A DNA stretch of 64,000 nt, from the NCBI RefSeq assembly GCF_003946915.1, contig NZ_RPOC01000015.1:1-64000 (forward strand), given 5' to 3'. The stretch comes from Flavobacterium ustbae (GTDB taxonomy: Bacteria; Bacteroidota; Bacteroidia; Flavobacteriales; Flavobacteriaceae). This document shows positions 1 through 8,208 of the stretch, one piece after another (position 1 is the first letter of the stretch; each line of letters begins with the position of its first letter). The position numbers were made by a program, and so were the translations under genes. The notes beneath the pieces were generated by a model. That model had not been told where the DNA came from, made no database searches, and saw only the letters and a program-made list of their open reading frames with translations.

Positions 1-137
1 AAAGCACATAAGGCTTAACACGCTATAGAGACTAGCTCAAAGACTGTCTTGAAAAACAAAATTAAAAAAAAAATAAGATTTAAATTGGAAATCAACACAG
101 AATCTTTGCGGTTTTAAAAAAAAATAAAACATAATAG
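1..137. other. AT-rich gap at window edge
   Basis: No open frame, hairpin or promoter that I can support. It lies 3' of the PPOX gene, and any neighbouring gene is outside the window. Confidence 0.4.
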
Positions 138-638
138 TTACAATTTCAAACTTCCTTCAATTCCGTCGTCCATTGTTTTTCCTGTTATGAGAGCGGCTGT
201 CATTTTTGCGATCGCCACCATTTTTCCGTTTTTGTTGTTCCAGTAATATCCATCTTCTGGAACGACTGTTATCACACTCAGATTCGGATCATCTTCACCA
301 CCTGGCATCCAGACTTTAACAACAGGACTATACAATTCTTTAATAGTTTCTCTATCGTAAGAGATTGTTGCTGTTCCATGAAGTGTTAAAAATTTATCGT
401 GAGGTTCAGAAAAGAAAATTTCTACCATCGGATTTAAGGTAATTTCTGCATTTTGGCTGCTGTTACGATCCGATAAAAACCAAAGCTGTCCTTTATCATC
501 AATCTTTTGAACCGACATTGGTCGAGATTGTAATCTGTATTCGTTGTATGTACAAAACATACATGTTTTAATATTTTCAGCAAGATCTTTAATTTTGTCT
601 ACTGCAAATTCATCTGTAAGGTCTTTATGATCGCCCAT
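138..638 (-). CDS. PPOX-family general stress protein
   Basis: This 166-residue protein belongs to the pyridoxamine-5'-phosphate-oxidase-like split-barrel family, in the short 'general stress protein 26' subgroup. Members bind FMN or a related flavin, but their substrate is usually unknown. The sequence shows the expected order: an N-terminal helix, the strand around CMFCTYN and RPMSV (about residues 26-43), LWFLSDRNS (about 52-60), the VEIFFSEP strand and the G-T-A turn of the barrel. It has no signal peptide, so it should be cytoplasmic. The gene stands alone, 235 nt from the divergent response regulator. True pyridoxine biosynthesis is unlikely because it is shorter than PdxH and lacks the PdxH C-terminus. 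Confidence 0.85.
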   Translation of the reverse strand: MGDHKDLTDEFAVDKIKDLAENIKTCMFCTYNEYRLQSRPMSVQKIDDKGQLWFLSDRNSSQNAEITLNPMVEIFFSEPHDKFLTLHGTATISYDRETIKELYSPVVKVWMPGGEDDPNLSVITVVPEDGYYWNNKNGKMVAIAKMTAALITGKTMDDGIEGSLKL

Positions 639-814
639 AATACTATATTTTTTAAATTATTATACTTAATTGTTTGACAAATAATACTTTAATTGCCTTA
701 AAATAGATACAAGTAAAGTTGGCTTTTTTTGTTCTTTTTCGGCTTATATAATTCAATTTAGAAATTATGAGATTTCAATTTTCCCAATTTTGTAAGAAAT
801 TAACTGAATGTCTT

Positions 815-844
815 TTTGTTACACAAAAAATTGCACTATCTTTG
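815..844 (+). promoter_or_regulatory. Bacteroidota-type promoter of the response regulator
   Basis: TTTG at 815-818 and TATCTTTG at 837-844 match the Bacteroidota -33/-7 consensus (TTTG, TAnnTTTG) with an 18-nt spacer. Transcription should start near 850, about 24 nt before the ATG at 874. Confidence 0.6.
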
Positions 845-873
845 AAAGATTAAAATTCTAACCCAAAAATACC

Positions 874-1305
874 ATGATAGATTTTACAATATTCTATACC
901 GATGATGACGAAGATGATTTATGTATTTTTGCTGATGCTGTAGAAGCTATTCCGCAAAACATAAAACTTCAAACTTATTCTGAGGGTCAGAATTTTCTAA
1001 ATGCTATTTTTGACCCGCCTACAACACCATACGTAGTTTTTTTAGATTTAAACATGCCCGGAAAAAATGGATTCGATGTTTTAGAAGAACTTCGAAATTC
1101 AGATTATAGAAAAGATATTCCAGTTGTTATTTACTCCACATCAAGCGAACCTGGCATTATCGAAAAATGCCGTAAGTTAGGTGCAAATTGCTTTATCACA
1201 AAACCCATTTTAATGAGTGATATTAAAAAATCAATTGAACATGCTATTCAGATTGACTGGAAGAGATTTATTCCTAACCAATCCAATTTTGTTTTTAAAT
1301 ATTGA
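874..1305 (+). CDS. single-domain response regulator (Rcp1-like)
   Basis: This 143-residue protein is a receiver domain with no output domain. The acidic pocket is D10-D12, the phospho-acceptor is Asp58 in FLDLNMPGKNG, the switch Thr is T89 in IYSTSS and the conserved Lys is K110 in ITKP, so it should be phosphorylatable. Receivers of this type usually act as phosphate shuttles or bind partner proteins in place of DNA. It converges on the large PAS kinase with one base between the stop codons. Convergent genes cannot share a transcript, but this kinase, which has no receiver of its own, is the obvious candidate partner. That pairing is inference. Confidence 0.9.
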   Translation: MIDFTIFYTDDDEDDLCIFADAVEAIPQNIKLQTYSEGQNFLNAIFDPPTTPYVVFLDLNMPGKNGFDVLEELRNSDYRKDIPVVIYSTSSEPGIIEKCRKLGANCFITKPILMSDIKKSIEHAIQIDWKRFIPNQSNFVFKY

Positions 1306-1306
1306 T

Positions 1307-4117
1307 TTAAGATAAATCTGGAATATAAATATTAAAAACGGAACCTTTACCTTTTTCACTAGAAACCATTATAAAACCTTTGTGATTTTCTACTATTTTT
1401 TTCACAATGGCAAGACCAATTCCAGTTCCGCGATATTCGCTTTCTGTATTTAAACGCTGAAAAACTTCGAAGATTTTTTCTTTATACTCCAATTCAAAAC
1501 CAATTCCGTTATCTGAGACCTGAAGATGATAATAGATTTTGTCTTTAAATTCAGCATTAGGAAGCGATTTTCCTTCCACTTCTGTAACCGAAATTTTTAC
1601 TTTTGGAGCAACTCCAGGACGAGAAAATTTCAAAGCATTTTCGATCAGATTATGAAGGAGCTGTCTAAACTGAAACTGTATAAGAGTGGCTTCTCCTAAA
1701 TCATGATATTTTACAACAGCATTTTTTTCTTCAATTCGATCCGAAAAATCACTTATAACTTCTTCTACAATCTCATCTATTTTGACTTTTGAGAAAACGC
1801 GATCGGCAGAACTAGCTCTCGAATAGGTTAATAAATCCTGTATGAGATTCTGCATTTTCTTTGCCGAAAACTCAATTCTATTTAAGTACGCTTTTGCATT
1901 TGCTGAAATATTCTGCTCGTCCAAATCGGCCAGTCGACTAGCAAAAGTCTGGATTTTTCGCAAAGGTTCCTGAAGGTCATGGCTAGAAATATAGGCAAAC
2001 GACTGCAGCTCTATATTCATATTGACCAAATCTCTATTTTTAAGTTCCAGCTGCGTTGTACGTTCAATAATTTGTTCTTCGAGCTGGTTGGTAAAGTTCT
2101 TTTGTTCTTCTATATCAGTGCTTGTTCCCACCCACATTTGCACTTTTCCAGACTCATCCATTTGTGCAATAGCACGGCTCAGCTGCCATCTGTATTCGCC
2201 ATCATAGCGCTTAAAGCGGTGAATAAAAAGAAAATCATGACCTGTTTTTACAGATTCCATCCATAGTTTTACATTTTCTTCTCGATCGTCTGGATGCACA
2301 ATCTGAAGCCAGCCATTTTTCTCAATTTCTTCTCTACTCAATCCAGAATAATTGTAAATCGTTTGATTAAAATAATTTAAATTTCCCAAAGTATCGCTTG
2401 TCCAAATAAGCTGAGGCATAGAATCGGCGAGGAGTCTGAATTTTTTTTCGCTTTTCATTAATATTTGCTGCGAATCTTTTTCTGCTGTAACATCCATTAT
2501 GGTACCAATCATTTTTGTAGGCTCATCTAGCTCATCATAAAAGACTTTACCCTGAACTTTAATCCATCCAATAGAATTATCGAGTTTTAAGATTCTCGCT
2601 TCATACTTGTAAATACTTGTTTTTATAGCATCTTTTAAAGCATTAACCACAATATGTTCATCTTCGGGAATTATTCTATCGCGAATGTCCTGATGAACGA
2701 TTTTGATTCCTTTTTCAAACCCAAAAATATCCAATATATTTTCAGTATATATTAAGTTTTTATTTTTAAAATTTAAATCCCACATCGCAATTTCGCCAAT
2801 TTCGGCTGCCAATCGAACTCTCTCTTCTGCGGTTTCTACTTTTTTCCTAGCTTTTACTTTAGAAGTTACATCGTAAACGGTACACATAATTCCAGAAGAT
2901 TTTCCGTCTTTTTCATAAAGTGGAGTGTATTCGTAATCAAGATAGAATTTTTTTAGTTTGCCATTAATATCAACATATGCGACAGCTTCATTCTCGCGAA
3001 TTGTTTTTCCGTTAACAAGAACTTCTCGCAATAATTCAGGATATTTTTGCTGTTTTAATTCTGGAAAAACTTGTAATAAAGGAATGCCAATGCAATCTTT
3101 TTCTTCTTTTTGCCAGATTACATGCATCATAGTTTTGTTGGCCATTTCAATAATAAAATCTTCACCTCTAAAGATAGCCATTGCAATAGGAGAATCCATT
3201 ACAATATCACGAAAAGCCTTTTCGTTTTCTCTCAAAAGATGCCTTCCTCTTACTTCTTCGGTAACTTCATAAGAGACAACAATAACGCCTGTAATTTCAT
3301 TTTCATCTTTTAGCGGATAAAAAACGAGATTAAAATATCCAAGTTCTTCTTTATTATAGCGGTTTAAAGTCACCGGAAGTTCATCTGTATAATAAGGAAT
3401 TCCTGTTTCATAAACCTTTTTCAGTAAAGGAAAAACAGTTTCTTTTGCTTCAGGAACCGAATCAAAAATGGGTTTGTTCAGAATATCGTTTTCTTGTTTG
3501 TCAATAATATGCAAATAAGTAGGGTTTGCCATTTCGGCAATTAGATCTGGACCTTTTAAAATTCCGATTCCAAGCGGAAGCTGTTTTACGGTTTCTCTAA
3601 ATCGTTTTTCACTTTCTTCAAGCTTTTTACGAGTCATAACTTGATGTGTAGTTTCATTGCAGATAACCAATGCACCAGCCGCTTTTCCGTTTTCATCGTT
3701 TACAGGACTACAGCTAAATGTCCAGTAAACATCTTCCAATTTTCCATTTCTATAAATGGATAATAATTGGTCTTCAAACCAGCTTGCTTCGCCGTTCTGC
3801 AATGCCTGATCGATTAAGGGTTTAATAAAATCCCAAATTTCTGACCAATAATCAGCGCCTTTCTCCCCAAGAATAGCAGGATGTTTGCCGTTATTTCCTA
3901 AACTAGGGCGATAAGCATCATTATAAAAACAAATATGATCTGGTCCCCAAAATAAAAACATGGGAAATTTAGAGTTTAAAAGAATTCCTAAGGTAGTACG
4001 AAGGCTCTGAGTCCAAGATTCAACTGGCCCCATAGCGGTTTTATTCCAATCTTTGGCACGGATAAGATCACCCATCTCTCCTCCATTGACCAAAAAATCA
4101 TAATTATTATAATTCAT
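1307..4117 (-). CDS. multi-PAS sensor histidine kinase
   Basis: This 936-residue soluble kinase has no transmembrane segment. It has about five PAS domains in series: one of the 'FPMFLFWGPD' type at residues 40-160, two PAS_4-like modules at about 170-420, and two PAS_3-like modules with PAC motifs at about 430-690. A short coiled coil leads to the HisKA domain (about 710-775; H in SSHDLQEPLRKI) and an HATPase_c domain with N box LIENALKFS, G1 DNGIGFE and G2 GTGIGLAIVKK. There is no receiver, so the phosphate must go to a separate regulator. The opening (NGGEMGDLIRAKDWNKT) is typical of this family and supports the start. PAS domains of this kind often sense redox state, light or small molecules, but the ligand here is unknown. 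Confidence 0.92.
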   Translation of the reverse strand: MNYNNYDFLVNGGEMGDLIRAKDWNKTAMGPVESWTQSLRTTLGILLNSKFPMFLFWGPDHICFYNDAYRPSLGNNGKHPAILGEKGADYWSEIWDFIKPLIDQALQNGEASWFEDQLLSIYRNGKLEDVYWTFSCSPVNDENGKAAGALVICNETTHQVMTRKKLEESEKRFRETVKQLPLGIGILKGPDLIAEMANPTYLHIIDKQENDILNKPIFDSVPEAKETVFPLLKKVYETGIPYYTDELPVTLNRYNKEELGYFNLVFYPLKDENEITGVIVVSYEVTEEVRGRHLLRENEKAFRDIVMDSPIAMAIFRGEDFIIEMANKTMMHVIWQKEEKDCIGIPLLQVFPELKQQKYPELLREVLVNGKTIRENEAVAYVDINGKLKKFYLDYEYTPLYEKDGKSSGIMCTVYDVTSKVKARKKVETAEERVRLAAEIGEIAMWDLNFKNKNLIYTENILDIFGFEKGIKIVHQDIRDRIIPEDEHIVVNALKDAIKTSIYKYEARILKLDNSIGWIKVQGKVFYDELDEPTKMIGTIMDVTAEKDSQQILMKSEKKFRLLADSMPQLIWTSDTLGNLNYFNQTIYNYSGLSREEIEKNGWLQIVHPDDREENVKLWMESVKTGHDFLFIHRFKRYDGEYRWQLSRAIAQMDESGKVQMWVGTSTDIEEQKNFTNQLEEQIIERTTQLELKNRDLVNMNIELQSFAYISSHDLQEPLRKIQTFASRLADLDEQNISANAKAYLNRIEFSAKKMQNLIQDLLTYSRASSADRVFSKVKIDEIVEEVISDFSDRIEEKNAVVKYHDLGEATLIQFQFRQLLHNLIENALKFSRPGVAPKVKISVTEVEGKSLPNAEFKDKIYYHLQVSDNGIGFELEYKEKIFEVFQRLNTESEYRGTGIGLAIVKKIVENHKGFIMVSSEKGKGSVFNIYIPDLS

Positions 4118-4327
4118 TCAAATTGTATTTTTATATTCCTGCTTAACAGGATGTTTTTCGTTACTGTAATAAGTAATGCGTGTTTTTTAGATTAAGCTTT
4201 ATTAAAATTAGTAAAAAATAAATATACGTAGAAATGCGATTTTGAATGAGGCAAGATTAAAATCAATAGAGTTAATTTTATCGTTTATCTATGCGGAAAT
4301 TTGAATAACAGATAAAAAACAAAAGCA

Positions 4328-4669
4328 ATGAAAAGGGAAGATTCAAAACACGAAACTGATAATATAAAAAGATACCAGGAAGAAGGATATACAGTAAATT
4401 ATTTGTTCGAAAACGATCATTTGATAGATTCAGAAAGTAAGGCATCTTATAAGCCAGAAGATATTTTTATTGTGGCACACCATCGTTATGAAGGAATGAG
4501 TGATCCAGATGATATGTCGATCTTATATATTATAGAAACTAAAGACGGCGGAAAAGGAACTCATTTATTAGGATACGGTCCAACGGCAGATTTAGAAGAA
4601 GCAGAATTTTTTAAAGACATTCCCAAAGCCAATTATTCTAAAAATTCAGACGTAAACGAGTTAACATAA
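4328..4669 (+). CDS. small acidic protein, 'PRPP synthetase-like' family
   Basis: This 113-residue acidic protein has no signal peptide or membrane segment. The central pattern (YEGMSDPDD, then SILYIIE and a Gly-rich GKGTHLLGYGP) resembles a family of about 100-residue Bacteroidota proteins that databases often label 'phosphoribosylpyrophosphate synthetase'. It is far too short for PRPP synthetase and has no PRPP loop, so I treat the function as unknown. It stands alone between the PAS kinase promoter region and the repeat block. Confidence 0.7.
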   Translation: MKREDSKHETDNIKRYQEEGYTVNYLFENDHLIDSESKASYKPEDIFIVAHHRYEGMSDPDDMSILYIIETKDGGKGTHLLGYGPTADLEEAEFFKDIPKANYSKNSDVNELT

Positions 4670-4670
4670 T

Positions 4671-4857
4671 TTTTTAAGCTTCTAAGCTTCTGAGTTGCTA
4701 AGGTACTAAGGGTTATTCTTAGTATGTTTTAGAATTCAAAATCTTAGCATTTTTAAAGAATATTTTTTTTAAGCTTCTAAGCTTCTGAGTTGCTAAGGTA
4801 CTAAGCATTATTCTTAGTATATCTTAGAATTCAAAATCTTAGCACTTTAATAGAATA
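4671..4857. repeat. 95-bp imperfect tandem duplication built of CTTAGNNN octamers
   Basis: Two copies start at 4671 and 4766 (period 95) and are nearly identical. Both run through AAGCTTCTAAGCTTCTGAG, TTGCTAAGGTACTAAG and AGAATTCAAAATCTTAGCA. Read on the minus strand, the first part of each copy is a degenerate octamer series: CTTAGTAC, CTTAGCAA, CTCAGAAG, CTTAGAAG. No coding frame covers it. Confidence 0.85.
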
Positions 4858-4929
4858 AAAATAGATTGGTATTTTTATTTTGCTGATGAGCAGTTGTTTC
4901 AAATTTATTTGGAGCAGCTGCTTTTTTTT
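4858..4929. repeat. 72-bp perfect direct repeat, copy 1
   Basis: This stretch is identical to 5029-5100. It begins AAAATAGATTGG and ends GGAGCAGCTGCTTTTTTTT. The CAGCTG core followed by eight T looks terminator-like, but the stem is short. Confidence 0.9.
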
Positions 4930-4930
4930 T

Positions 4931-5028
4931 GATAGGTTCAGAGGGACAAAGGTTCAGAGGGGCAAAGCAAACTGGGCGTGGAAAACTTTGTCACTTTGCA
5001 CCTCTGCAACTTAGCGCCTTTAAAGAAT
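4931..5028. repeat. inverted arrays of CAAAGNNN octamers
   Basis: The left half carries the 8-nt-period series GGTTCAGA, GGGACAAA, GGTTCAGA, GGGGCAAA. The right half carries the complementary-sense series TTTGTCAC, TTTGCACC, TCTGCAAC, TTAGCGCC. The two halves can pair imperfectly across a short spacer. Confidence 0.7.
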
Positions 5029-5100
5029 AAAATAGATTGGTATTTTTATTTTGCTGATGAGCAGTTGTTTCAAATTTATTTGGAGCAGCTGCTTTTTTTT
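5029..5100. repeat. 72-bp perfect direct repeat, copy 2
   Basis: Identical to 4858-4929, with 99 nt between copies. The pair could recombine and delete the intervening array. Confidence 0.9.
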
Positions 5101-5275
5101 AGCTTCTAAAGTGCTGAGCTACTAAGCTACTAAGGTCTTCTAGTTTCTGAATTTAGGAGCTAATCGCTTATTGTTTTAAAAGTAGTGGAGGTTCATAGAT
5201 TTAAAGATCAAAGGTTTTTTTGCATGTTATAGACCTTAGCGCCTTAGAATCTTAGCACCTTAGAAGCTTAAGTAA
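5101..5275. repeat. inverted CTTAGNNN arrays upstream of the AraC-like gene
   Basis: The left arm (5101-5135) holds TTCTAAAG, TGCTGAGC, TACTAAGC, TACTAAGG. The right arm (5231-5271) holds CTTAGCGC, CTTAGAAT, CTTAGCAC, CTTAGAAG. Both have an 8-nt period and opposite sense, so the 175-nt unit is a long imperfect hairpin. The rest of the gap up to 5416 is AT-rich and shows no clear promoter. Confidence 0.7.
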
Positions 5276-5416
5276 AAATTATGAAATATCTACTCAAAAT
5301 TGTATAAAGAATTGACTGACAATATATACGAAATTTGGATTATAGAAATGCAATAAAAACCAGAGTTAGTTTTTGTACATAAATAATTACTAACTAATTT
5401 AAACCAAACCAAAATA

Positions 5417-6229
5417 ATGAAAAAACTTTACTTAAATACAGGAAGCTTTGATGCTGTTTTTAATAATTTGAAAGAGAGCTTTGGTGGTGACTTATTAATT
5501 GCCAACAATGAATATAAATTGATCTTTAAGTCAAAATGGGCAAAGGGAAGTATTTCTGGCGTTCGTTTTGAAAAAGAGATGTCGTATTTAAATTTTGATT
5601 TGACTTTCAATCAAGAAGTTAGTTTAAGCATTGAATCCAATCCGTTTTCGCCTGTGTTTTTTGCGTATTGCGAGAAAGGAAATGTATTGCATAGTTTTGG
5701 TGCCGATGGCGCTACTCATTGCCTTAAAAAGCAGCAATCGGGTATTATGAGCAATTCTTCTACCATAAATAGTGTATTGTATTTTCAAAGTCATCAGCAA
5801 ATTCAATTCTCCATAATTGGAATGCCAACAACAATAGAAAATAAAGAAATTGATTTTGTTTCTCAAGTAAAAAAAATATTTACAAGCAATTCTGGAAATT
5901 ACATTTATATAGGAGATGAAAATCATCAAATAGGGGAGAAATTTCAGGAACTTAAAAGAATTCCAAATCAAGGAGCCATTCGTTATTTGTTAATGAAAAG
6001 TATTCTTCGTGATGTTTTAGAATTGGAAATAGCGCAACATAGTTACAATTATTTTACAATGTTTGAGCCTATTTTAAACTTCGCTGTAAAGCAACTAAGC
6101 GAAATCAAAAAACTATCTCCTATGAAATTAACCGCAATTGCAGCGCCAGTACATTTTTTAAAGCGAAACTTGCAATCCCGAAAATACAATTTGGAATTAG
6201 ACCCTTACAACCAAAAATTAGCTAGCTAG
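5417..6229 (+). CDS. AraC-type sensor domain protein lacking the HTH
   Basis: This 270-residue protein resembles the N-terminal sensor half of a Flavobacterium AraC-family regulator: a beta-rich region containing FFAYCEKGNVLHSFG, then LKKQQSGIMSNSSTINSVL, then the helical part VRYLLMKSILRDVLELEIAQH-type dimer region (here beginning AIRYLLMKSI). In the full-length family a double helix-turn-helix follows. Here the protein ends about 55 residues after the helical part in a Lys/Arg-rich tail with no HTH. Only 67 nt and a terminator follow, so this is not a simple frameshift of a full-length gene. It may act as a ligand-binding dimerisation partner. The family assignment rests on memory of similar sequences. 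Confidence 0.55.
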   Translation: MKKLYLNTGSFDAVFNNLKESFGGDLLIANNEYKLIFKSKWAKGSISGVRFEKEMSYLNFDLTFNQEVSLSIESNPFSPVFFAYCEKGNVLHSFGADGATHCLKKQQSGIMSNSSTINSVLYFQSHQQIQFSIIGMPTTIENKEIDFVSQVKKIFTSNSGNYIYIGDENHQIGEKFQELKRIPNQGAIRYLLMKSILRDVLELEIAQHSYNYFTMFEPILNFAVKQLSEIKKLSPMKLTAIAAPVHFLKRNLQSRKYNLELDPYNQKLAS

Positions 6230-6254
6230 TAAGCATACCATATTCTTCACTTTC

Positions 6255-6285
6255 AAAAAAACAGCTCCGGTCGAGCTGTTTTTTT
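6255..6285. terminator. bidirectional intrinsic terminator
   Basis: Perfect stem: AAAAAAACAGCTC (6255-6267) pairs with GAGCTGTTTTTTT (6273-6285) around the loop CGGTC. It lies between the convergent AraC-like and SemiSWEET genes and has a T-run on both strands. Confidence 0.9.
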
Positions 6286-6296
6286 CTTTTTATAAC

Positions 6297-6557
6297 TTAC
6301 TCTTTTTCATAGTAGATGATAAAATAAACCATGATTAAATTTAAGACCAAAGAAATGCTATTTGTAATAATTATTGGAAGATCTTTTTTTAGAATTCCAT
6401 AAACAATCCAAATTGAGATTCCGAACGTTAAAATACTGAACATTCGAAGCGAAATTTCTTTTACCTTCTTGGTTTTCCAAACCTTTATAATTTGAGGAAT
6501 TGTAGATATTGTAATACATGCTCCCGCAAAAAGTCCGATGATATCTATGTAGTTCAT
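6297..6557 (-). CDS. SemiSWEET-family sugar transporter
   Basis: This 86-residue protein has three predicted membrane helices (about residues 5-24, 37-56 and 62-82), one triple-helix bundle. The PQ motif lies in helix 1 (STIPQIIKVW) and the polar K-T-K-K loop follows, as in bacterial SemiSWEETs (MtN3/saliva/PQ-loop superfamily). Such proteins dimerise to make a facilitated sugar pore in the inner membrane. The substrate cannot be read from the sequence. It shares a terminator with the converging AraC-like gene and has no operon partner. Confidence 0.88.
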   Translation of the reverse strand: MNYIDIIGLFAGACITISTIPQIIKVWKTKKVKEISLRMFSILTFGISIWIVYGILKKDLPIIITNSISLVLNLIMVYFIIYYEKE

Positions 6558-6562
6558 TTCTT

Positions 6563-6975
6563 TTTTGTTTAAAGTGGCAAGGGCTCAAAGTGGCAAAGAG
6601 ACAAAGTGACAGAGAGGCAAAGTTTTTCTTTAATCGTTATCAGTCTGATTTGTCCTTTCAATAAAGGAGATTTGAGCGATAGCGAACAGGTGACGCAAAT
6701 CTCCACAGTAGCTCCGTGTAATAAATTGCCAATCTTTGTAGAGTTTCTTGCTAAGATTTCTCCTTCGTCGAAATGACAAAAATGACAAGTTTTGCACTCT
6801 TAAACTTTGCAAGCAAGCTCAAAAAAGCCTCAGCGAACTTTGCGAAAAACCTTTGCGTTCTCTGCGTTAAAAATTACACAAAGCAAAAAACTTCGTGTCT
6901 TCGCGTCTTCGTGGCAAAACCCACACAGAAAAAACTTAGCATCTTAGCATCTCAGCACCTTAGTAGCTTAAAAAA
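6563..6975. repeat. gap filled with octamer-period repeats
   Basis: This 413-nt gap holds two period-8 arrays. At 6570-6622 the units are TCAAAGTG, GCAAAGAG, ACAAAGTG, ACAGAGAG, GCAAAGTT. At 6830-6975 they are CTTCGTGT, CTTCGCGT, CTTCGTGG, followed by CTTAGCAT, CTTAGCAT, CTCAGCAC, CTTAGTAG. Between them lie CGCAAAG-type words. Short open frames here are repeat-derived and not genes. Confidence 0.75.
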
Positions 6976-6977
6976 AC

Positions 6978-7823
6978 TCAGCCAACTAGCTCCCCACCGT
7001 TAATATGAATAAATTGTCCAGTAATATAACTGCTGTCTTCGCAAGCTAGAAAAACATAAGCTGGCGCCACTTCAGAAGGCTGTCCAGCTCTTTCCATCGG
7101 ATTATCTTTTCCAAAATCTGATACTTTATCAAAACTTGCTACAATTAGCGGAGTCCAAATAGGACCAGGAGCAACACCATTTACGCGGATTTTCTTTTTC
7201 GCAAGCATACTAGAAAGCGATCGCGTAAAACTTACAATAGCTCCTTTTGTACTAGCATAATCTGCCAAATGTTCGCTTCCGCGAAAAGCAGTTACAGAAG
7301 TAGTATTGATTATGGAATCGCCTTCTTTTAAGAATTCTAGTGCCGCTTTTGTAATATAAAAATAGGGGTAAATATTAGTTTCAAACGTCTTTTGAAGCTG
7401 TGCGCTGGTAATTTTTTCCAATTCCTTTTGCGGAAATTGAGTGGCTGCATTATTTACTAGAATATTAATGCTCTTAAAGGTGGTGTGACACTTTTTTATT
7501 GCAGCTTTACAAAACTTCTCATCTTTTAAATCACCGCTTATCAAAAGACATTCCTGACCTTCTTTTTCAACCATTGCTTTGGTTTCTAGAGCATCTTTAT
7601 CTTCTTTTAAATAAACAATGGCAATATTCGCGCCTTCTCTGGCAAAATGTACCGCAACACTTCGCCCAATGCCGCTGTCACCTCCAGTAATAAAAGCTGT
7701 TTTTCCTAATAGCTTACCACTTCCATTATAATTATTTCTTATTATCTCCGGTTCAGGATTCATCTTATGTTCGTTGCCGGGAAGGTTTTGTTTTTGTTCG
7801 GGAAATGTCTGTTTCTTTTTCAT
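6978..7823 (-). CDS. SDR-family oxidoreductase (general stress type)
   Basis: This 281-residue classical short-chain dehydrogenase carries the hydrophilic N-terminal extension (KKKQTFPEQKQNLPGNEHKM and onward) seen in the YhdF/YghA 'general stress protein 39' group. The cofactor motif is TGGDSGIG (about 46-53) and NNAA follows strand 4. The catalytic pair is YASTK, with Ser in NTTSVT, and the C-terminus is GQFIHINGGELVG. It should reduce or oxidise a small carbonyl or alcohol with NAD(P)(H) in the cytoplasm. The physiological substrate is not known for this group. The gene is transcribed alone. Confidence 0.9.
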   Translation of the reverse strand: MKKKQTFPEQKQNLPGNEHKMNPEPEIIRNNYNGSGKLLGKTAFITGGDSGIGRSVAVHFAREGANIAIVYLKEDKDALETKAMVEKEGQECLLISGDLKDEKFCKAAIKKCHTTFKSINILVNNAATQFPQKELEKITSAQLQKTFETNIYPYFYITKAALEFLKEGDSIINTTSVTAFRGSEHLADYASTKGAIVSFTRSLSSMLAKKKIRVNGVAPGPIWTPLIVASFDKVSDFGKDNPMERAGQPSEVAPAYVFLACEDSSYITGQFIHINGGELVG

Positions 7824-8208
7824 GATTCACTTTTTTAAGGCTTTTATGGTTATTAAAATTAACTTTTAACTCAAATTTTGCTTGTCTTAAAAGAAATTTT
7901 GTTTGCCTCAATCAAAATAAAACAGTGTTTGTGTAAGTAAATGTTTATAATTTATAAAAAAAATGAAAAAACAATAATTTATAACCTACTAGCAATCATA
8001 CTGAAAGCATGTGATTTATTAAAAGATGGGAATTTTGTAACGATTTCCGATTTAAATAAAAAAGCTTCCACTTATTTTTTTTATACATTTGAGATTTCCA
8101 TGCCTTTTTTTAACAGGCTGATTATGCTATTTGCTTAAAAAATAGGAAAATTTCACTATTTATTTAAAAAACAATTATTTTGAATTACAACCGATTTAGC
8201 TATCCGAC
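7824..8208. other. gene-free AT-rich gap between divergent genes
   Basis: This 385-nt region lies between the stress SDR and the phosphorelay operon and must hold both promoters. I find only an imperfect -7 (TTATTTTG near 8175). A 65-codon open frame at 7941-8138 is AT-rich with no recognisable feature and I do not call it a gene. Confidence 0.4.

Noticed and set aside
4671..5275. CRISPR array
   Set aside because: The repeats are of mixed length with related, not unique, spacers. No cas gene is near.
6773..7003. 76-residue plus-strand open frame
   Set aside because: Covers the octamer repeat arrays and runs into the 3' end of the SDR gene.
7941..8138. 65-codon open frame between the SDR and the phosphorelay
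   Set aside because: It has AT-driven composition (Lys, Ile, Phe) and no recognisable motif, promoter or ribosome site.
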